A stretch of DNA of 64,000 bases. Origin: Allopusillimonas sp008369125. GTDB lineage: Bacteria; Pseudomonadota; Gammaproteobacteria; Burkholderiales; Burkholderiaceae_B. The position numbers were made by a program, and so were the translations under genes. The notes below the pieces were generated by a model, which had not been told where the DNA came from, did no database searches, and was given only the letters and a program-made list of their open reading frames with translations. Shown here one piece after another: positions 1 through 8,565 of this stretch (its first letter is position 1; every line of letters starts with the position of its first letter). The stretch is taken from assembly GCF_008369125.1 (NCBI RefSeq), contig NZ_VOAY01000006.1, positions 1 through 64,000 on the forward strand, in the 5' to 3' direction.

Positions 1-119
1 AACGCCCTAACTGCCTAAGTGGCGGCCCTCACACTGCGGGAAAACCCTAGGTGTTTGTGCTGCGAAGAACGAGACTATAGCAAGCCGTTTTAAACCACGC
101 AAATCGATTTACCCCAAAA

Positions 120-243
120 ACGCCCTGAGCCGCCTCTGTAAAGCACCTGTTTAACCACCAAGGCTATGAAAGATAAAGGGAATAAATAAATTAGAAATAA
201 ATGAAATTAATTGGGAAAAGAATGAAATTTGCGCTCAGGGCGT
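120..243. repeat. 11-bp inverted repeats around an AT-rich spacer
   Basis: ACGCCCTGAGC at 120-130 is matched by its exact reverse complement GCTCAGGGCGT at 233-243. The roughly 100 bp between them are strikingly AT-rich, above all 178-230, unlike the surrounding chromosome. No reading frame is supported. It could be a remnant of a small non-autonomous element or a large regulatory hairpin; nothing visible decides between them. Confidence 0.5.
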
Positions 244-286
244 GGGGTTTACGGGAATATCTTGGGATTTTGAGCTGATGCAGGAT

Positions 287-460
287 GGGTATTCGCTGGG
301 TATTCGCTGGGTATTCGCTGGGTATTCGCTGGGTATTCGCTGGGTATTCGCTGGGTATTCGCTAAATACTCGCTGAGTGTTCGCTGGGTATTCGCTAAAT
401 ACTCGCTGAGTGTTCGCCGGGTATTGGCTAGGTTTCGCTGGATATCGCTGGGTATTGCCT
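287..460. repeat. 11-bp tandem repeat (minisatellite), 16 units
   Basis: Seven perfect copies of GGGTATTCGCT run from 287 to 363. Nine diverged units follow to 460, including AAATACTCGCT and GAGTGTTCGCT, which themselves recur as a 33-bp higher-order unit; two units are 10 bp. Because 33 bp equals 11 codons, the minus strand stays open across the array and would encode an 11-residue repeat, but I see no ribosome binding site and regard it as noncoding. The 11-bp period is close to one helical turn. Confidence 0.9.
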
Positions 461-1119
461 GGGTACCTACACAGACAGTCGCTAGGCTACCTACACAGGC
501 AATCATATCTAGCCGGAAGACACAGTATGGACGCGGCCAGCGTAAACACATGAGCGAAATTCGTTTACTGGCTCAATACACTACGACTTGCTGAGTCCAT
601 GCGCGGATGGAAGCTAGCCCCTCTTTCTTTCTCCAAGCGCAGTTGCCCTCGTGTCCGCAGGTTCAAGCCGTTCTCTTTATCCACGCCGTTCTCTATATAT
701 ATGCACGGATGGTGGTTTCTTCTTATTTGCGGGACGTAAGACGCCTCCCCTGCCCTGCCTCCGCCCCCAGGTGAACACTGGCAGGACGTTCCCCTGGATG
801 GAGGCGACGAAAAGAAAGCTTTTTGTATAGCTGGTGCTAGATAGTCAGGCACCCGCAAGGCTACCAGCCAGCACATCTTGAGAGCGAGTGCCATGCCGGG
901 TTTACACAAACAGCAAGAATTCCTTTATCTTTGCAGTAGTAGCGTTGAATCTGCGCAGGCAACCAGAGTCACGTGTCGCGATACAAACCAGGTTTACGGG
1001 TGTACTGGCTTGGCACGTTGAATCTTTCTGGCTGCACACGGGCAACAGCAACGCTTCCTGTATAACTAACACTATAAGAACTCCGGCAATCCACCCGCAT
1101 CACACAGACAAGAGCATGC
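461..1119. other. No convincing gene upstream of rng
   Basis: This stretch holds only open frames with atypical composition and no ribosome binding sites. The maf/rlmH genes that often precede rng in betaproteobacteria are not here, so the rng promoter probably lies within this region. I could not pick a convincing -35/-10 pair by eye. Confidence 0.4.
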
Positions 1120-2583
1120 ATGACTGAAGATATTTTGATCAACGTAACGCCATTTGAAACTCGCGTAGCACTTGTTGAGCAAGGCGCAGTACAAGAGATA
1201 CATATTGAACGCAGCATACAGAGAGGGCACGTTGGCAACCTGTATTTGGGCAAGATAGTGCGGGTTTTGCCTGGAATGCAAAGCGCTTTTGTTGACATCG
1301 GCCTGGAGCGCGCGGCGTTCATTCATGTCGCCGACCTCAGGCAGAACCGCTCGGAACGCAGCAGTGGCAGTGCCATCACCCCTATTGAAAAGTTGTTGTA
1401 CGAAGGGCAATCTTTAATGGTGCAGGTGATTAAAGACCCTCTAGGCACTAAGGGTGCCCGGCTGTCGACGCAAATTAGCATTGCGGGGCGCATGCTTGTT
1501 TACCTGCCCTATGACCCTCACATTGGTATTTCACAAAAAATCGAATCAGAGGCCGACCGGTATGCGTTGCGCGAACGCGTGCAAAGTTTCAAGGCGCCGG
1601 ACGAAACCGGCGGATTCATCGTACGGACTCAGGCCGAAGGCGCGACCGATGACGAGTTGAAGTCTGACCAGTCTTACTTGAGCACGCTCTGGGCGGCGGT
1701 TCAGGCCAAAGCGAAAACCTTGCCGGCGCCCTCTTTGCTCTATAACGACCTTACATTGGCTCAGCGCGTGCTGCGCGACATGGTTGGCCCACACACCGGC
1801 ACCATACGCGTCGATTCGCGCACCACCACACAGCAGCTGATTGATTGGGCAAAAACCTATACACCTTCGGTGCTTGATCGAATTCAGCACTACAGCGGTG
1901 AACGACCACTGTTTGATATCGCCAATGTCGACGAGGAAATTGCCCGCGCGCTGTCTCGTCGTGTAGACCTGAAATCAGGCGGCTATCTGATTATTGATCA
2001 GACCGAAGCCTTGACTACGGTTGACGTCAACACAGGCGGATTTGTAGGTGGACGCAATTTCGACGACACTATTTTTAAAACCAATCTGGAAGCAGCGGTT
2101 GCAATGGCACGACAGCTGCGCCTGCGCAATCTTGGCGGCATTATTATTCTTGATTTTATTGATATGGACGATGTTGGCCACCGGGCTTCGGTGCTGGCGG
2201 AGTTCAATAAGGCACTAGGCAAGGATCGCACGCGTACAACTGTCAGCGGCTTTAGCCAGCTTGGTCTGGTTGAGATGACTCGCAAGCGCACGCGCGACTC
2301 TTTGGCTCATCAAATGTGCGAGCCTTGCCCCACATGTCAGGCGCGAGGCAATGTGCGCACGCCACGTACATTGTGCTATGAGATTCTTCGAGAGATTCTG
2401 CGTGAGTCGCGACAGTTCAACCCCAAAGAATTCCGCATTCTGGCCTCTCAGGCAATTGTGGACTTATTTCTGGAAGAAGAAAGCTCTCATCTTGCCATGC
2501 TGGGCGATTTCATCGGGAAGCCGATTTCTCTGGAAGTAGAGAGCCAGTACTCCCAGGAGCAATACGATATTGTGCTGATCTGA
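1120..2583 (+). CDS. rng: Ribonuclease G
   Basis: Endoribonuclease of the RNase E/G family that matures the 5' end of 16S rRNA and takes part in mRNA decay in the cytoplasm. At 487 residues it matches the usual RNase G length and lacks the long C-terminal scaffold of RNase E. An S1-type RNA-binding region lies near residues 37-125. The catalytic Mg-binding aspartates are visible as D302 (TTVDVNTGG) and D345 (ILDFIDM). The zinc-link cysteines C400, C403 and C406 lie in CEPCPTC. The start was chosen because MTEDILINVTPFETRVA is the canonical RNase G N-terminus; the ribosome binding site is weak. The gene stands alone here. Confidence 0.96.
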   Translation: MTEDILINVTPFETRVALVEQGAVQEIHIERSIQRGHVGNLYLGKIVRVLPGMQSAFVDIGLERAAFIHVADLRQNRSERSSGSAITPIEKLLYEGQSLMVQVIKDPLGTKGARLSTQISIAGRMLVYLPYDPHIGISQKIESEADRYALRERVQSFKAPDETGGFIVRTQAEGATDDELKSDQSYLSTLWAAVQAKAKTLPAPSLLYNDLTLAQRVLRDMVGPHTGTIRVDSRTTTQQLIDWAKTYTPSVLDRIQHYSGERPLFDIANVDEEIARALSRRVDLKSGGYLIIDQTEALTTVDVNTGGFVGGRNFDDTIFKTNLEAAVAMARQLRLRNLGGIIILDFIDMDDVGHRASVLAEFNKALGKDRTRTTVSGFSQLGLVEMTRKRTRDSLAHQMCEPCPTCQARGNVRTPRTLCYEILREILRESRQFNPKEFRILASQAIVDLFLEEESSHLAMLGDFIGKPISLEVESQYSQEQYDIVLI

Positions 2584-2689
2584 GCTTCTACGCGTTTTTG
2601 GCCATACCATTCAATAGCTCAAGCGACTGAAAAGTAAAAAATAGTTATATCTATATGTTTCCTCGCGCACCCTTGCATGCCGTATCAAC

Positions 2690-2716
2690 TTGGTAGCTAG
2701 GATCTCTAGCTACCAA
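2690..2716. promoter_or_regulatory. Perfect 11-bp inverted repeat
   Basis: TTGGTAGCTAG at 2690-2700 and CTAGCTACCAA at 2706-2716 are perfect inverted copies around the 5-bp spacer GATCT. The core GGTAGCTA occurs a third time at 2733, at the start codon of the next frame. The site lies 14 bp before that frame, so it may be an operator for the lost element, a hairpin, or an old recombination site. Confidence 0.6.
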
Positions 2717-2730
2717 TTGGAGCCAGGGAA

Positions 2731-2916
2731 ATGGTAGCTAAGCGTATTTTACAAGGCATGCTCTCAGACACAGAAATTAAAAGGTGGATACGTGCAGGCA
2801 ACCCGGTTGCTAAACCTGATGCTGGCGGCCTTACGTACACTTTATCTAACTCGGGAACGGCGTCTTGGGTGCTGCGCTATAGCCTGGTAAGACGCCAGCA
2901 CGAAGTAGCGCTCTGA
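2731..2916 (+). pseudogene. Truncated P4-type integrase (N-terminal arm-binding fragment)
   Basis: The 61 residues read like the N-terminal DNA-binding domain (DUF4102/Arm-DNA-bind_3) of P4-family tyrosine integrases: MLSDTEIKRW, then a Pxx-DAGGL segment and SWVLRYSLVRRQHEVAL. A full integrase has about 400 residues; here the frame stops directly after the arm-binding domain, and the core-binding and catalytic domains (R-H-R-Y) are absent from the following kilobase. A GGAG sits before ATG 2731, so a short product could still be made. It is best read as a relic of a departed integrative element just downstream of rng. Confidence 0.7.
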
Positions 2917-3119
2917 AATTAAAGCATAAAGCGGTCGGCGAACACGCTGCCCCCCGCCGCCCTAAAGGGCACACAGCTGACTTGTCTTTAAATACTGGAT
3001 GGATGCTAGAAGAGGATACGGGCTAGAGCCTATCAGCTTTTATACTAGTATATACAATGGTCTTGTACGAGCATACGGAAAACTTAGAATACAAGCTCAA
3101 TTATTCTAGGAAGAACATC

Positions 3120-3884
3120 ATGCGCAAGCAGACACAAGTAGTTTCGGAACAGTACGCCCCGGTTGCCGCTGCATATCTGACCAGCGCCGTGCATGCCGAA
3201 GGTCAGGATTTGCAGGACTTGGCAGCCTTCGTCAAGGCACAACCAGAGGCCAGGGTGCTCGACCTTGGTTGCGGCGCAGGGCACGTAAGCTTTGCCGTGG
3301 CGCCCTTTGCAGCCAGCGTCACGTCTTACGATTTGTCAAAGGAAATGTTGGCGCTGGTGCAGCGCACAGCGCAAGAGCGCGGCCTTGGCAACATACAAAT
3401 TCAACAGGGCTACGTTGAGGACTTGCCATTTCCCGCAGAGTCCTTCGATATCGTTCTTACTCGTTATAGCGCTCATCACTGGGTCTGTATTCAGACTGCG
3501 GCAGAGCAGATTATGCGGGTCCTGAAGCCCGGCGGAAAATTGGTGGTCATCGATGTTGTAGCGCCAAAAAACGCGCTATTGACAACGTTTATGCAATCCA
3601 TCGAATTGCTGCGCGATACTTCGCATGTGCGAAACCGCTCGGTACCCGATTGGGAAGCGATGCTTAAGGGCGAAGGCTTCCAAGACTTGGCGTCGCGAGA
3701 ATGGCGATTACCGCTGAACTTTGCCACTTGGGTCGAAAGAATGAAAACGCCCGCCGAGCATGTTGTCGCGATCGAGTCTCTTTTGAAAGATGCACCGACG
3801 GAAGTGCTGGAGTATTTTCAGGTGCGGGAAGACAATTCATTCACTGTCGACACGGCATGGGTTGAAGCGGTAAAGCCCGCGTAA
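3120..3884 (+). CDS. Class I SAM-dependent methyltransferase
   Basis: A 254-residue soluble methyltransferase of the UbiE/Coq5-like group. The SAM-binding glycine-rich motif I is VLDLGCGAGH near residues 46-55; the acidic end of strand 2 (TSYDLSKEML) and a post-I VEDLPFPAESFD segment follow, then LKPGGKLVVIDV. An in-frame ATG at 3057 would add 21 residues, but ATG 3120 has AGGAAG at the right distance and gives the usual N-terminus, so it is preferred. The substrate cannot be read from sequence. The gene is isolated from obvious pathway partners. Confidence 0.85.
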   Translation: MRKQTQVVSEQYAPVAAAYLTSAVHAEGQDLQDLAAFVKAQPEARVLDLGCGAGHVSFAVAPFAASVTSYDLSKEMLALVQRTAQERGLGNIQIQQGYVEDLPFPAESFDIVLTRYSAHHWVCIQTAAEQIMRVLKPGGKLVVIDVVAPKNALLTTFMQSIELLRDTSHVRNRSVPDWEAMLKGEGFQDLASREWRLPLNFATWVERMKTPAEHVVAIESLLKDAPTEVLEYFQVREDNSFTVDTAWVEAVKPA

Positions 3885-3892
3885 ATCATGGG

Positions 3893-4003
3893 TTGCCCAA
3901 GCAGGTAACCCTGTACACCGATCGCTTCTATGCGCAACTTAGCCGGCGGTACGAAGGCGATTTCGTTGCCGCTTTACCGTCGGCCAGCCCGGCCGGAAAG
4001 TAA
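3893..4003 (+). CDS. Possible small protein or 3' gene remnant
   Basis: A 36-codon frame from TTG 3893 reads MPKQVTLYTDRFYAQLSRR and ends in ALPSASPAGK. Its composition looks protein-like, with an aromatic- and arginine-rich pattern, but the start codon is weak and no ribosome binding site is evident. It begins 8 bp after the methyltransferase stop, so it may be the 3' end of a deleted gene. I do not recognise it. Confidence 0.25.
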   Translation: MPKQVTLYTDRFYAQLSRRYEGDFVAALPSASPAGK

Positions 4004-4425
4004 GAATGGTTTGCATCAGCACAGCACTGTTCTTCGCATGACGTATGAGCGTTTTTTTTGAAAGTCAGCGCGCTGAAGAGATGGAGATTTTGTGCTTAAC
4101 GGCGCAGTACAGCGGTAGGTGCGGCTCAGGCTGTCAAAATCTGCACATTGAGTCTGTATGGACATCGGGTATGTCTTCGCTTATTTCAACTGGATGGCTC
4201 ATTAGAATGTTAGGCCGCCTTACACCAGCGCAATGGCAGTGATGTGCTGTAGGCGCCCTTGCGGCGCTACGCTCAGGAGGACTGTTTAGCCTTAACCTAC
4301 CAGCCCCTAATGGAGCTTCTCTTTTGCCTGATAGGCACGCTTTATGCTCTGCCATAGATGAGCAGCACTAGCCAGCGCTTGTTCCTGCCACGGCCCAAGG
4401 GGTGCTCTTTCATTGGAGATAGATT
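4004..4425. other. Intergenic, no gene seen
   Basis: Only short overlapping frames without ribosome binding sites are present, and I see no repeat or RNA structure that I can support. The promoter of the small gene at 4426 probably lies near the right end. Confidence 0.4.
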
Positions 4426-4578
4426 ATGAACCAACACGAAGCCCCAAAGAAGCCAGGCCAACATAAGCCTGATATGCCCGAGAAGAAAAGTCCCGCAAAG
4501 CCGAACCTGGGTCAGCCAGGCCAGCACAAGCCAGATGTCCCAGGACGCGCGCCCAACAGGCCGCCAGACAAACGGTAG
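4426..4578 (+). CDS. 50-residue proline/lysine-rich protein with internal repeat
   Basis: The frame starts MNQHEAPKKPGQHKPDMPEK and ends in NRPPDKR. A decamer is duplicated with small changes: KPGQHKPDMP and QPGQHKPDVP. There is no hydrophobic segment and no cysteine, so the product should be small, basic, soluble and disordered. A GGAG lies 9 bp before the ATG, and a strong terminator follows 24 bp after the stop, so this is a complete single-gene transcription unit. I do not recognise a characterised function; low-complexity small proteins of this kind are often stress-related, but that is only a guess. Confidence 0.65.
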   Translation: MNQHEAPKKPGQHKPDMPEKKSPAKPNLGQPGQHKPDVPGRAPNRPPDKR

Positions 4579-4601
4579 ATGGATTGCGCCGATAACACAC
4601 C

Positions 4602-4619
4602 CCCGCTTCGGCGGGTTTT
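4602..4619 (+). terminator. Rho-independent terminator with UUCG loop
   Basis: CCCGC-TTCG-GCGGG followed by TTTT forms a short, very stable stem with a UUCG tetraloop just after the small gene ending at 4578. Confidence 0.85.
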
Positions 4620-4960
4620 GTTTGGCCTGCTCGTTCTGAGTAGCCTCCCAGCACCCGCGGCACTATTACTAAAAAAGCCCACCTTGGTGCTCAGCTCTTA
4701 AAGCATCGACACATGCGGTTGGAACGGCGTGATCAACCGCACTTAGCGAGCACTTTTTCCATTGCCAATGGAAAGAACCAGCTTTCCAAACGGCTGCGCA
4801 AGATGTTCATGAGGCCTTGCGAGCGGATGAAAGCGGCGCTATAGCATGTCTTGCAGGGACGCCCCCATCTTGCTGGCGACTTAGTTATTTACTTTGTTAT
4901 TAATGGCTACGGGCGTCGCTACCGCGCGAGCGGTAGGCCGGTACTTATCTTGCTGGCGGC
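4620..4960. other. Intergenic, no gene seen
   Basis: No supported coding frame. A short near-duplication is visible: ATCTTGCTGGCGACTTA near 4867 and ATCTTGCTGGCGGCTTA near 4948. This may be decayed repeat sequence downstream of the lipoprotein gene. Confidence 0.4.
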
Positions 4961-5446
4961 TTAACCTTGTTTTGCTTTGCTATCGCTATCAGCTGGCTTT
5001 ACTCTTGGCTGCCCAGGACATACGCCCGGATATTCAACCGCGTCGAAAAGCCGCTCAACACGGTCACGGGTGGCAGCGTCGTCATAATAACTGTAGATTT
5101 CAGCCTTGACTCGCTCCGGAGCAAGATAGGTTGCCATGACTTGGGTCAATTTAGCCACCACCGCGTTCTCATAGGTGGGCGACGGTTCGGGCATGTCGGT
5201 AAGTGTAGCGTAGTTTGTTTGCCGCGGCTCCATTTTGAAAACGGGCGCCGAGCCGCAGACTCGCTCTTGCTTGAACAATGCCATTTGCAGTTTTGCAAAG
5301 GTTGTCGGAATGATGCGGTCTTGGCGGTGATAGAGAGACGTATCCATGTGGGAAGCCGTAAGACGTGCCTCTGTGAGGCCCGCGTTTGGGCCAGTGGCGC
5401 AGCCTGCGAGTGTTGCAAGTAAAGCAACAAGAGCCAGTTTTTTCAT
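4961..5446 (-). CDS. Small secreted lipoprotein, function unknown
   Basis: A 161-residue protein with a classical lipoprotein signal: MKKLALVALLATLAGC gives the lipobox LAGC with the lipidated cysteine at residue 16, so it should be membrane-anchored on the periplasmic side. The mature part has two further cysteines (VCGSAP and GVCPGQP) that could form a disulfide, and a lysine-rich tail. AGGA lies 7 bp before the ATG. It is downstream of msbA on the same strand, separated by a 39-bp tandem repeat array. No domain is recognised. Confidence 0.75.
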   Translation of the reverse strand: MKKLALVALLATLAGCATGPNAGLTEARLTASHMDTSLYHRQDRIIPTTFAKLQMALFKQERVCGSAPVFKMEPRQTNYATLTDMPEPSPTYENAVVAKLTQVMATYLAPERVKAEIYSYYDDAATRDRVERLFDAVEYPGVCPGQPRVKPADSDSKAKQG

Positions 5447-5457
5447 GTTTGATTCCT

Positions 5458-5652
5458 ATTCTGTCACGATACCAGCTACCTGGGCCAAGCTAGTAAATTC
5501 TGCCGCAGTACCAGCAATATGGGCCATGCTAGCAAATTCTGTCACGGTACCAGTCGCTTGGGCCAAACTAGTAAATTCCGTCACAGTACCAGCTGCCTGG
5601 GCCAAGCTGGTAAATTCTGTCACGGTACCAGCTGCCTGGGCCAAGCTAGCAT
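5458..5652. repeat. 39-bp tandem repeat, five units
   Basis: Five abutting 39-bp units (5458, 5497, 5536, 5575, 5614) begin ATTCTGTCACGRTACCAG and continue with CTGGGCCAAGCTAGTAA or close variants; unit 2 is the most diverged. As 39 is a multiple of three, both strands stay open, giving a 13-residue repeat (VTVPAAWAKLVNS on plus, LAQAAGTVTEFTS on minus). Neither frame has a good start or ribosome binding site. The array fills nearly the whole gap between the msbA stop and the lipoprotein start. Confidence 0.92.
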
Positions 5653-5668
5653 TAAAAGAGATGTAAGC

Positions 5669-7447
5669 TTAATCTTCACGAAACTGCATGCGATATAACG
5701 ATGCGTAGAGGCCATTAAGGTCTAGCAGTTCTTGGTGCCTACCCTGCTCTACGATGCGCCCCGCATCAAGCACAACTATACGGTCTGCCTTTTGCACGGT
5801 AGAAAGCCGATGTGCAATAACCAGGGTGGTGCGCCCTTTCATGAGGCGCTCAAGCGAATCTTGTACTTGTCGCTCAGACTCACTGTCGAGTGCCGACGTG
5901 GCCTCATCAAGAATGAGGATGGGCGCATTCTTGATAAGCGCACGAGCTATCGCGAGCCGTTGGCGCTGCCCGCCTGAAAGCTGATTTGCATTTTCGCCAA
6001 CGGCGGTGTCAATACCTTGTGGTAGCCCCTGAACAAACTCCAGCAGGTTAGCCGCTGCCAGAGCGTCGTGAATCTGCTCGTTGCTGGCCTCACTGAGTGC
6101 CCCGTAGCCAACGTTTTCGCCTATGGTGCCTTCAAACAGCACGACGTCCTGGCTGACCAAAGACAACTGATGACGCAGGCTACGCAATGTGAGATCACGC
6201 ACGGCGACACCATCGACCAGAACTTCACCTTTAGTGGGTGCGACGAAGCGGGGAATCATGTTGACCAGAGTGGTTTTGCCGCTACCTGAACGACCGACCA
6301 GCGCAACAGTTTCACCCGGCTCGACCACTAACGACACGCTGGAAAGTGTGTCTGAAATAGCGTTGGGAAAGCGATGCGTTATATCGCGCAGTTCAATGCG
6401 GCCAGCTATGGGGCTGTCGAAAGTGCGCGTTCCGGTGTCGTCTTCAGGTTTTTGGTCAATAAGCGCAAATACGCTTTCGCCCGATATAAGCATGCGCTGC
6501 ATGGAGCTTGCTATATTGGTAAGCCGTTTGACGGGATCGAAGATCTGCCCCAAAGCCGCCATGAAGGCGGCAAAACTACCAACAGTGAGGTTGCCGTGGT
6601 TGGCCTGGTACAACGCCACGGCAATGACCGCCGCCACCGACAGGGCAATGGAAAATTGCGAAAGTGGTGACATGGCTGCATCGGCGCTGGCCGCCCTCAT
6701 GGCAAAACGGCGCAGGCGACCATTGACGTAGTCAAAACGCTTTGACTCTCGCTTGTAACCATCAAACAGCTTGACGACGCGCTGGCCTTCGATACCCTCT
6801 CGCACGACGCGAGTGAGCTCGGCATTCATGCCAATGGTTTCGCGGTTGATTAGACGCAATCGACGAATAAAAATACGCGCGATCACCGTGGAGATGGGCA
6901 GCATGACGATGACAATGAGGGTGAGCTGCCATGACATGTACAGCAGTACGACCAGCAAGGCCACAACCACCAGCGTTTCACGTACCAGCACAGTAATTAC
7001 GTCTGTCGCCCGACCGGCCACTGTGCCGGCGTCTATGGTGAAACGATTGAGCAGGCGGCCAGAGTCGCTGCGTTTGAATTCTTCGTCCGACAGCCCTAGC
7101 AGGCGGTCGAACATTTCTTTGCGCAGGCCTAGCAACACGTTTTGGGCCACCCACGACAGCAGATAGCTGCTGGCAAATGTAGTGATACCACGCAATAGCA
7201 TAAGCCCAATGACTGCAAGCGGAATGGACCACATGTAGGAAGGTTTGGCGCCACTAAAGCCCTCATCAAGCAGGGGCTTCATGATTACGGCCAATGTTGG
7301 CTGAGTGGCCGCTGAGACGCTGACCAGCGCCACGGCAAGCGCGACAACCTTCCAGTAGGCGCCGACACGGGCGTAAATACGTCGCCAGAGATCAAAATTA
7401 ACGGCGTCTGAATGCGTGGCTTGGGCAGAGGAATCTGACTTCAACAA
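5669..7447 (-). CDS. msbA: Lipid A/LPS flippase ABC transporter MsbA
   Basis: Half-size ABC exporter (592 residues, usual for MsbA) that flips core-lipid A across the inner membrane as a homodimer. The first roughly 320 residues carry six membrane helices. The nucleotide-binding domain has Walker A GRSGSGKTTL near residue 385, signature LSGGQRQRL near 489, Walker B ILILDEATSALD near 507 and the H-loop IAHRLST. The divergent neighbour is a heptosyltransferase-like gene, consistent with LPS assembly. Other lipid exporters of the family cannot be fully excluded. Confidence 0.9.
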   Translation of the reverse strand: MLKSDSSAQATHSDAVNFDLWRRIYARVGAYWKVVALAVALVSVSAATQPTLAVIMKPLLDEGFSGAKPSYMWSIPLAVIGLMLLRGITTFASSYLLSWVAQNVLLGLRKEMFDRLLGLSDEEFKRSDSGRLLNRFTIDAGTVAGRATDVITVLVRETLVVVALLVVLLYMSWQLTLIVIVMLPISTVIARIFIRRLRLINRETIGMNAELTRVVREGIEGQRVVKLFDGYKRESKRFDYVNGRLRRFAMRAASADAAMSPLSQFSIALSVAAVIAVALYQANHGNLTVGSFAAFMAALGQIFDPVKRLTNIASSMQRMLISGESVFALIDQKPEDDTGTRTFDSPIAGRIELRDITHRFPNAISDTLSSVSLVVEPGETVALVGRSGSGKTTLVNMIPRFVAPTKGEVLVDGVAVRDLTLRSLRHQLSLVSQDVVLFEGTIGENVGYGALSEASNEQIHDALAAANLLEFVQGLPQGIDTAVGENANQLSGGQRQRLAIARALIKNAPILILDEATSALDSESERQVQDSLERLMKGRTTLVIAHRLSTVQKADRIVVLDAGRIVEQGRHQELLDLNGLYASLYRMQFRED

Positions 7448-7560
7448 TAAACTCGCTTATATTAACGGCACGGGTCGGCCGGCCATTTTAACGGCAGACC
7501 TCTGTCCAGGTCACCGGACCAGGCTCATCATACTCTTCACAGCTGTTACAACGTTTGCCA

Positions 7561-8565
7561 ATGCCTACGATTTCCGCCATCTACGTCCGTCTTCCAAATT
7601 GGATAGGCGATGTCTGCATGTGTCTGCCAAGCTTGCACGCGCTGCTCGAAACTCGCATACCGGTTGTTGTGTGCGCTCGCCCCTGGGCTCGAGACCTGCT
7701 ATCAGCGTATCCGTTGGCAGGGTTTGTTGAAATGAAAGGCAGGTGGCAAGAAGATCGCGCCGCCGTACACACTCACAGGAAAAGGGCACGGTACGCACAT
7801 CCACGAGGGCTGTTGCTGCCAGACTCCTTGTCTAGTGCCATGGTTTTCAAGTTTGCAGGCGTGCCAAGTGCAGGTTATCGCGACGATGGACGCAGTCTGA
7901 TCCTGCGCTGGCCTGTCACAAAGCCTTCAAATGATCTGCACGCGGTTGAATCCTGGCATTATGTGACGACGCAGACCTTGCGACGCTGGGGCCTGCCAAG
8001 CACGCCGCTTGCGACCACACGCAAGCTCGATCTGTGGTTATCCGAACGACATCTTGAAGAAGGTCGGCGAGCCATGCTTGATGCCGGCCTGGAGGAAGGC
8101 CACTTTATTTTGATTGCTCCCACCGCGACGGGCTTGCACCGTGGGCAAATAAAAGTTTGGCCGAACTTCGATGCCCTGACTCGACAATTGCAAGATCAGG
8201 GCTATACCATCGTCATGTGTCCACCACCCGGCGAAACCGCTGAAGCAAAAAGAAACGCACCTACAGCGGGCTTAATCCCTTCTCTTAAGCTGGGTGCGTT
8301 TGCTACACTCACCCGTCTTGCCGGGCTGGTGGTATGCAATGATTCAGGCGTATCACATGTCGCTGCCGCAGCAGGTGCCAATCAGCTGACGCTTTTTGGT
8401 GTAACCCAGCGCGAGCGCACGGGGCCATGGTCAGAGACGGCATCCGGCCTTGGGTCGGCGCACGGTTGGCCCAGCCTGGACCAAGTATCGGAAACCATCC
8501 GGGCACTTTTACCCCCAAACGCAGTCAACATCGTTCATTCCGCCAACCAGAATCACAGCGCATGA
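7561..8565 (+). CDS. Glycosyltransferase family 9, heptosyltransferase-like
   Basis: A 334-residue GT-B enzyme of the ADP-heptose:LPS heptosyltransferase family (WaaF/WaaC-like), predicted to add heptose to the inner core at the cytoplasmic face. The N-terminal RLPNWIGDVCMCLPSL matches the family's GD-containing acceptor motif, and VVCNDSGVSHVAAAAGA matches the nucleotide-sugar binding D-S-G-xxH region. ATG 7561 was preferred to a TTG two codons upstream. Its stop overlaps the next start (ATGA), so the two are translationally coupled. Which heptose position it serves is not determinable. Confidence 0.8.
   Translation: MPTISAIYVRLPNWIGDVCMCLPSLHALLETRIPVVVCARPWARDLLSAYPLAGFVEMKGRWQEDRAAVHTHRKRARYAHPRGLLLPDSLSSAMVFKFAGVPSAGYRDDGRSLILRWPVTKPSNDLHAVESWHYVTTQTLRRWGLPSTPLATTRKLDLWLSERHLEEGRRAMLDAGLEEGHFILIAPTATGLHRGQIKVWPNFDALTRQLQDQGYTIVMCPPPGETAEAKRNAPTAGLIPSLKLGAFATLTRLAGLVVCNDSGVSHVAAAAGANQLTLFGVTQRERTGPWSETASGLGSAHGWPSLDQVSETIRALLPPNAVNIVHSANQNHSA

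Noticed and set aside
249..551. 100-residue minus-strand frame with 11-residue repeats over the minisatellite
   Set aside because: It is the translation of an 11-bp repeat read in 33-bp steps; no ribosome binding site and no non-repeat domain.
565..909. 114-residue minus-strand frame before rng
   Set aside because: Irregular composition, no start signal, and no recognisable motif; treated as noncoding.
5346..5666. Plus-strand 106-residue repetitive frame
   Set aside because: It overlaps the 5' end of the lipoprotein gene antisense and consists mainly of the 39-bp repeat translated; both strands are open by periodicity alone.
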